64,000 nt of DNA. Origin: [Phialemoniopsis] sp. UDSM-2020. Lineage: Eukaryota > Ascomycota > Sordariomycetes > Thyridiales > Thyridiaceae. The stretch lies in the NCBI GenBank assembly GCA_018873225.1, contig JAEILZ010000008.1, forward strand, positions 2,728,001 through 2,792,000, given 5' to 3'. Positions within the stretch are counted from its first letter, which is position 1; each line of letters begins with the position of its first letter. The notes under the pieces were generated by a model. That model ran no database searches, was not told the DNA's origin, and saw only the letters and a list, made by a program, of their open reading frames with translations. Shown here piece by piece: positions 63,112 through 64,000 of the stretch. The translations under genes and the position numbers were made by a program.

Positions 63112-64000
63112 ATGACGGAAGTGTTCGACAGTGAGAAGCGTTCCGCGTCTTGGTACCAGAAGATCGCCCGAGGCCGAGGGTGGAATCTCGAGGTCGCCAG
63201 CGCCGTCGTCAGCACCCTCTGCATGCTGGCCATCGTCATCGTGCTGGCCGAGCTGCAAGACACGCGACTCGCCGCCTGGACGCTCGCCGTACAGCCCAAC
63301 ACGGTCATTTCCGTCCTGTCGACTGCCGCCAAGGCCTTCTTCATCTTTCCTATCACCGAGAGTCTCGGCCAGCTGAAATGGCTGCACCTGACTGACCAGA
63401 AAGACGGGTAAGTTTTCGGGGAGATGTTGAGAGGTGGGAATTCGAGAGAACTGATTGTGCATCAGGTTGGACGACATCCAGGCCTACGATAATGCAAGTC
63501 GAGGGCCAGTGGGTGCGCTGAAATTCTTCTGGGCGGCTAAGGGCGCGTCCATTGTCTCGTACGTCTCCTGCCTGGTGACCATTCTGGCACTGGGCTTCGA
63601 ACCCTTCTCGCAGCAGCTCTTGGGCTTTCAGCAACGAGAGACGCGCAGCGCAGACGTCCAGTCATCGGTTCCATGCTCGACAACCTACGACTTTTTCAAT
63701 GAGGGACTTGGAGGGGCCAGTATGGGCGTCGGTATGTGTGGCACGAACCTCGCCGCGATCGTTGTGCTGGGCGAGCTGACAAGTCAACCACTCCCACAGT
63801 TTCCCAGAGGGATGCTCTATTGGCAGCCTCAGTCTTCAACGGCCTGTATGGCGTCGTCCAGCCCCCGCCATTTGTCTGCCCGGGCACCACCTGTGACTAC
63901 CCCGACTTTACGACGATGGGTGTCTGCAACCAGTGCAAGGACGTCACGGCTACCTCGACCAAGCGCCAGACAAGCCCCAAGAACAGCACCCGCGACGAAG
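63112..64000 (+). CDS. DUF3176-family membrane protein (3' truncated)
   Basis: Three exons are visible: 63112-63407, 63466-63731 and 63800 to the window end, in one phase. The first in-frame ATG is at 63112 (MTEVFDSEKR). The layout is typical of fungal DUF3176: WNLEVASAVVSTLCMLAIVIVLAELQ (membrane segment), the signature FIFPITESLGQLKWLHLTD, then GALKFFWAAKGASIVSYVSCLVTILALGFEPFSQQLL (second membrane segment) and a lumenal/extracellular part with Cys pairs (CPGTTCDYPDFTTMGVCNQC). The rest, including the final membrane segment, is beyond the window. The function of this large fungal family is unknown. Confidence 0.85.

Noticed and set aside
1..64000. tRNA, rRNA, transposon or CRISPR content
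   Set aside because: No paired A/B-box arrangement, long repeat, transposase frame or repeat-spacer array was seen on reading; a covariance-model and repeat search was not possible here.

Overview
The window is a piece of a filamentous ascomycete (Pezizomycotina) chromosome, most likely a Sordariomycete; the genus cannot be read from it. The evidence is short GT-AG introns (about 45-137 nt) with TAG/CAG acceptors in most genes, fungus-specific families (Zn2Cys6 regulator, DUF3176, Dal5-like permeases, fungal NACHT/WD40 and subtilase proteins), balanced GC content, and no bacterial operons. I rebuilt gene models by joining frames at splice sites whose phases agree. Residue numbers refer to those models.

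Layout. 1-19 kb: a truncated Dal5-type permease, an L1-domain ribosome-biogenesis protein, a Tos4-like FHA protein, a GH31 glycosidase divergent from an agmatine deiminase, a membrane-anchored multicopper oxidase, a secreted phospholipase C and a small BTB protein. 19-31 kb: an oxidative accessory block with an ABM-fold protein, a CYP7/8-like P450, an NtaA/SnaA flavin monooxygenase, a second Dal5-type permease, a StcW-like Baeyer-Villiger monooxygenase (BVMO) and a polytopic membrane protein with a His/Tyr repeat tail. 31.9-34 kb: a six-hairpin glycosidase-like protein.

34.5-49.5 kb: a compact catabolic gene cluster without PKS or NRPS. It holds an SMP-30 lactonase, an EthA-type BVMO divergent from an ACMSD-type decarboxylase, an aryl-alcohol-type dehydrogenase, an SDR, a Zn2Cys6 regulator, a serine-beta-lactamase-fold esterase and a phenol-hydroxylase-type FAD monooxygenase. 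Eight copies of an inverted CGG pair with an 8-bp gap (CGG-N8-CCG; five read CGGAT-N6-CCG) lie in the enzyme promoters of this cluster and nowhere in the control intergenic regions I scanned. This is a strong candidate for the binding site of the cluster regulator. The enzymes fit oxidation and hydrolysis of an aromatic ketone or acid to a phenol, then ring hydroxylation.

49.7-64 kb: an immune-like island. A 1997-residue NACHT/WD40 protein with an NWD-type N-terminus and a degenerate Walker A loop is divergent from an orphan protein. The orphan is followed by a 1278-residue subtilase with an intact Asp/His/Ser triad and a long helical N-terminus. A DUF3176 membrane protein runs off the end of the window. 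I saw no tRNA, rRNA, transposon or CRISPR array.
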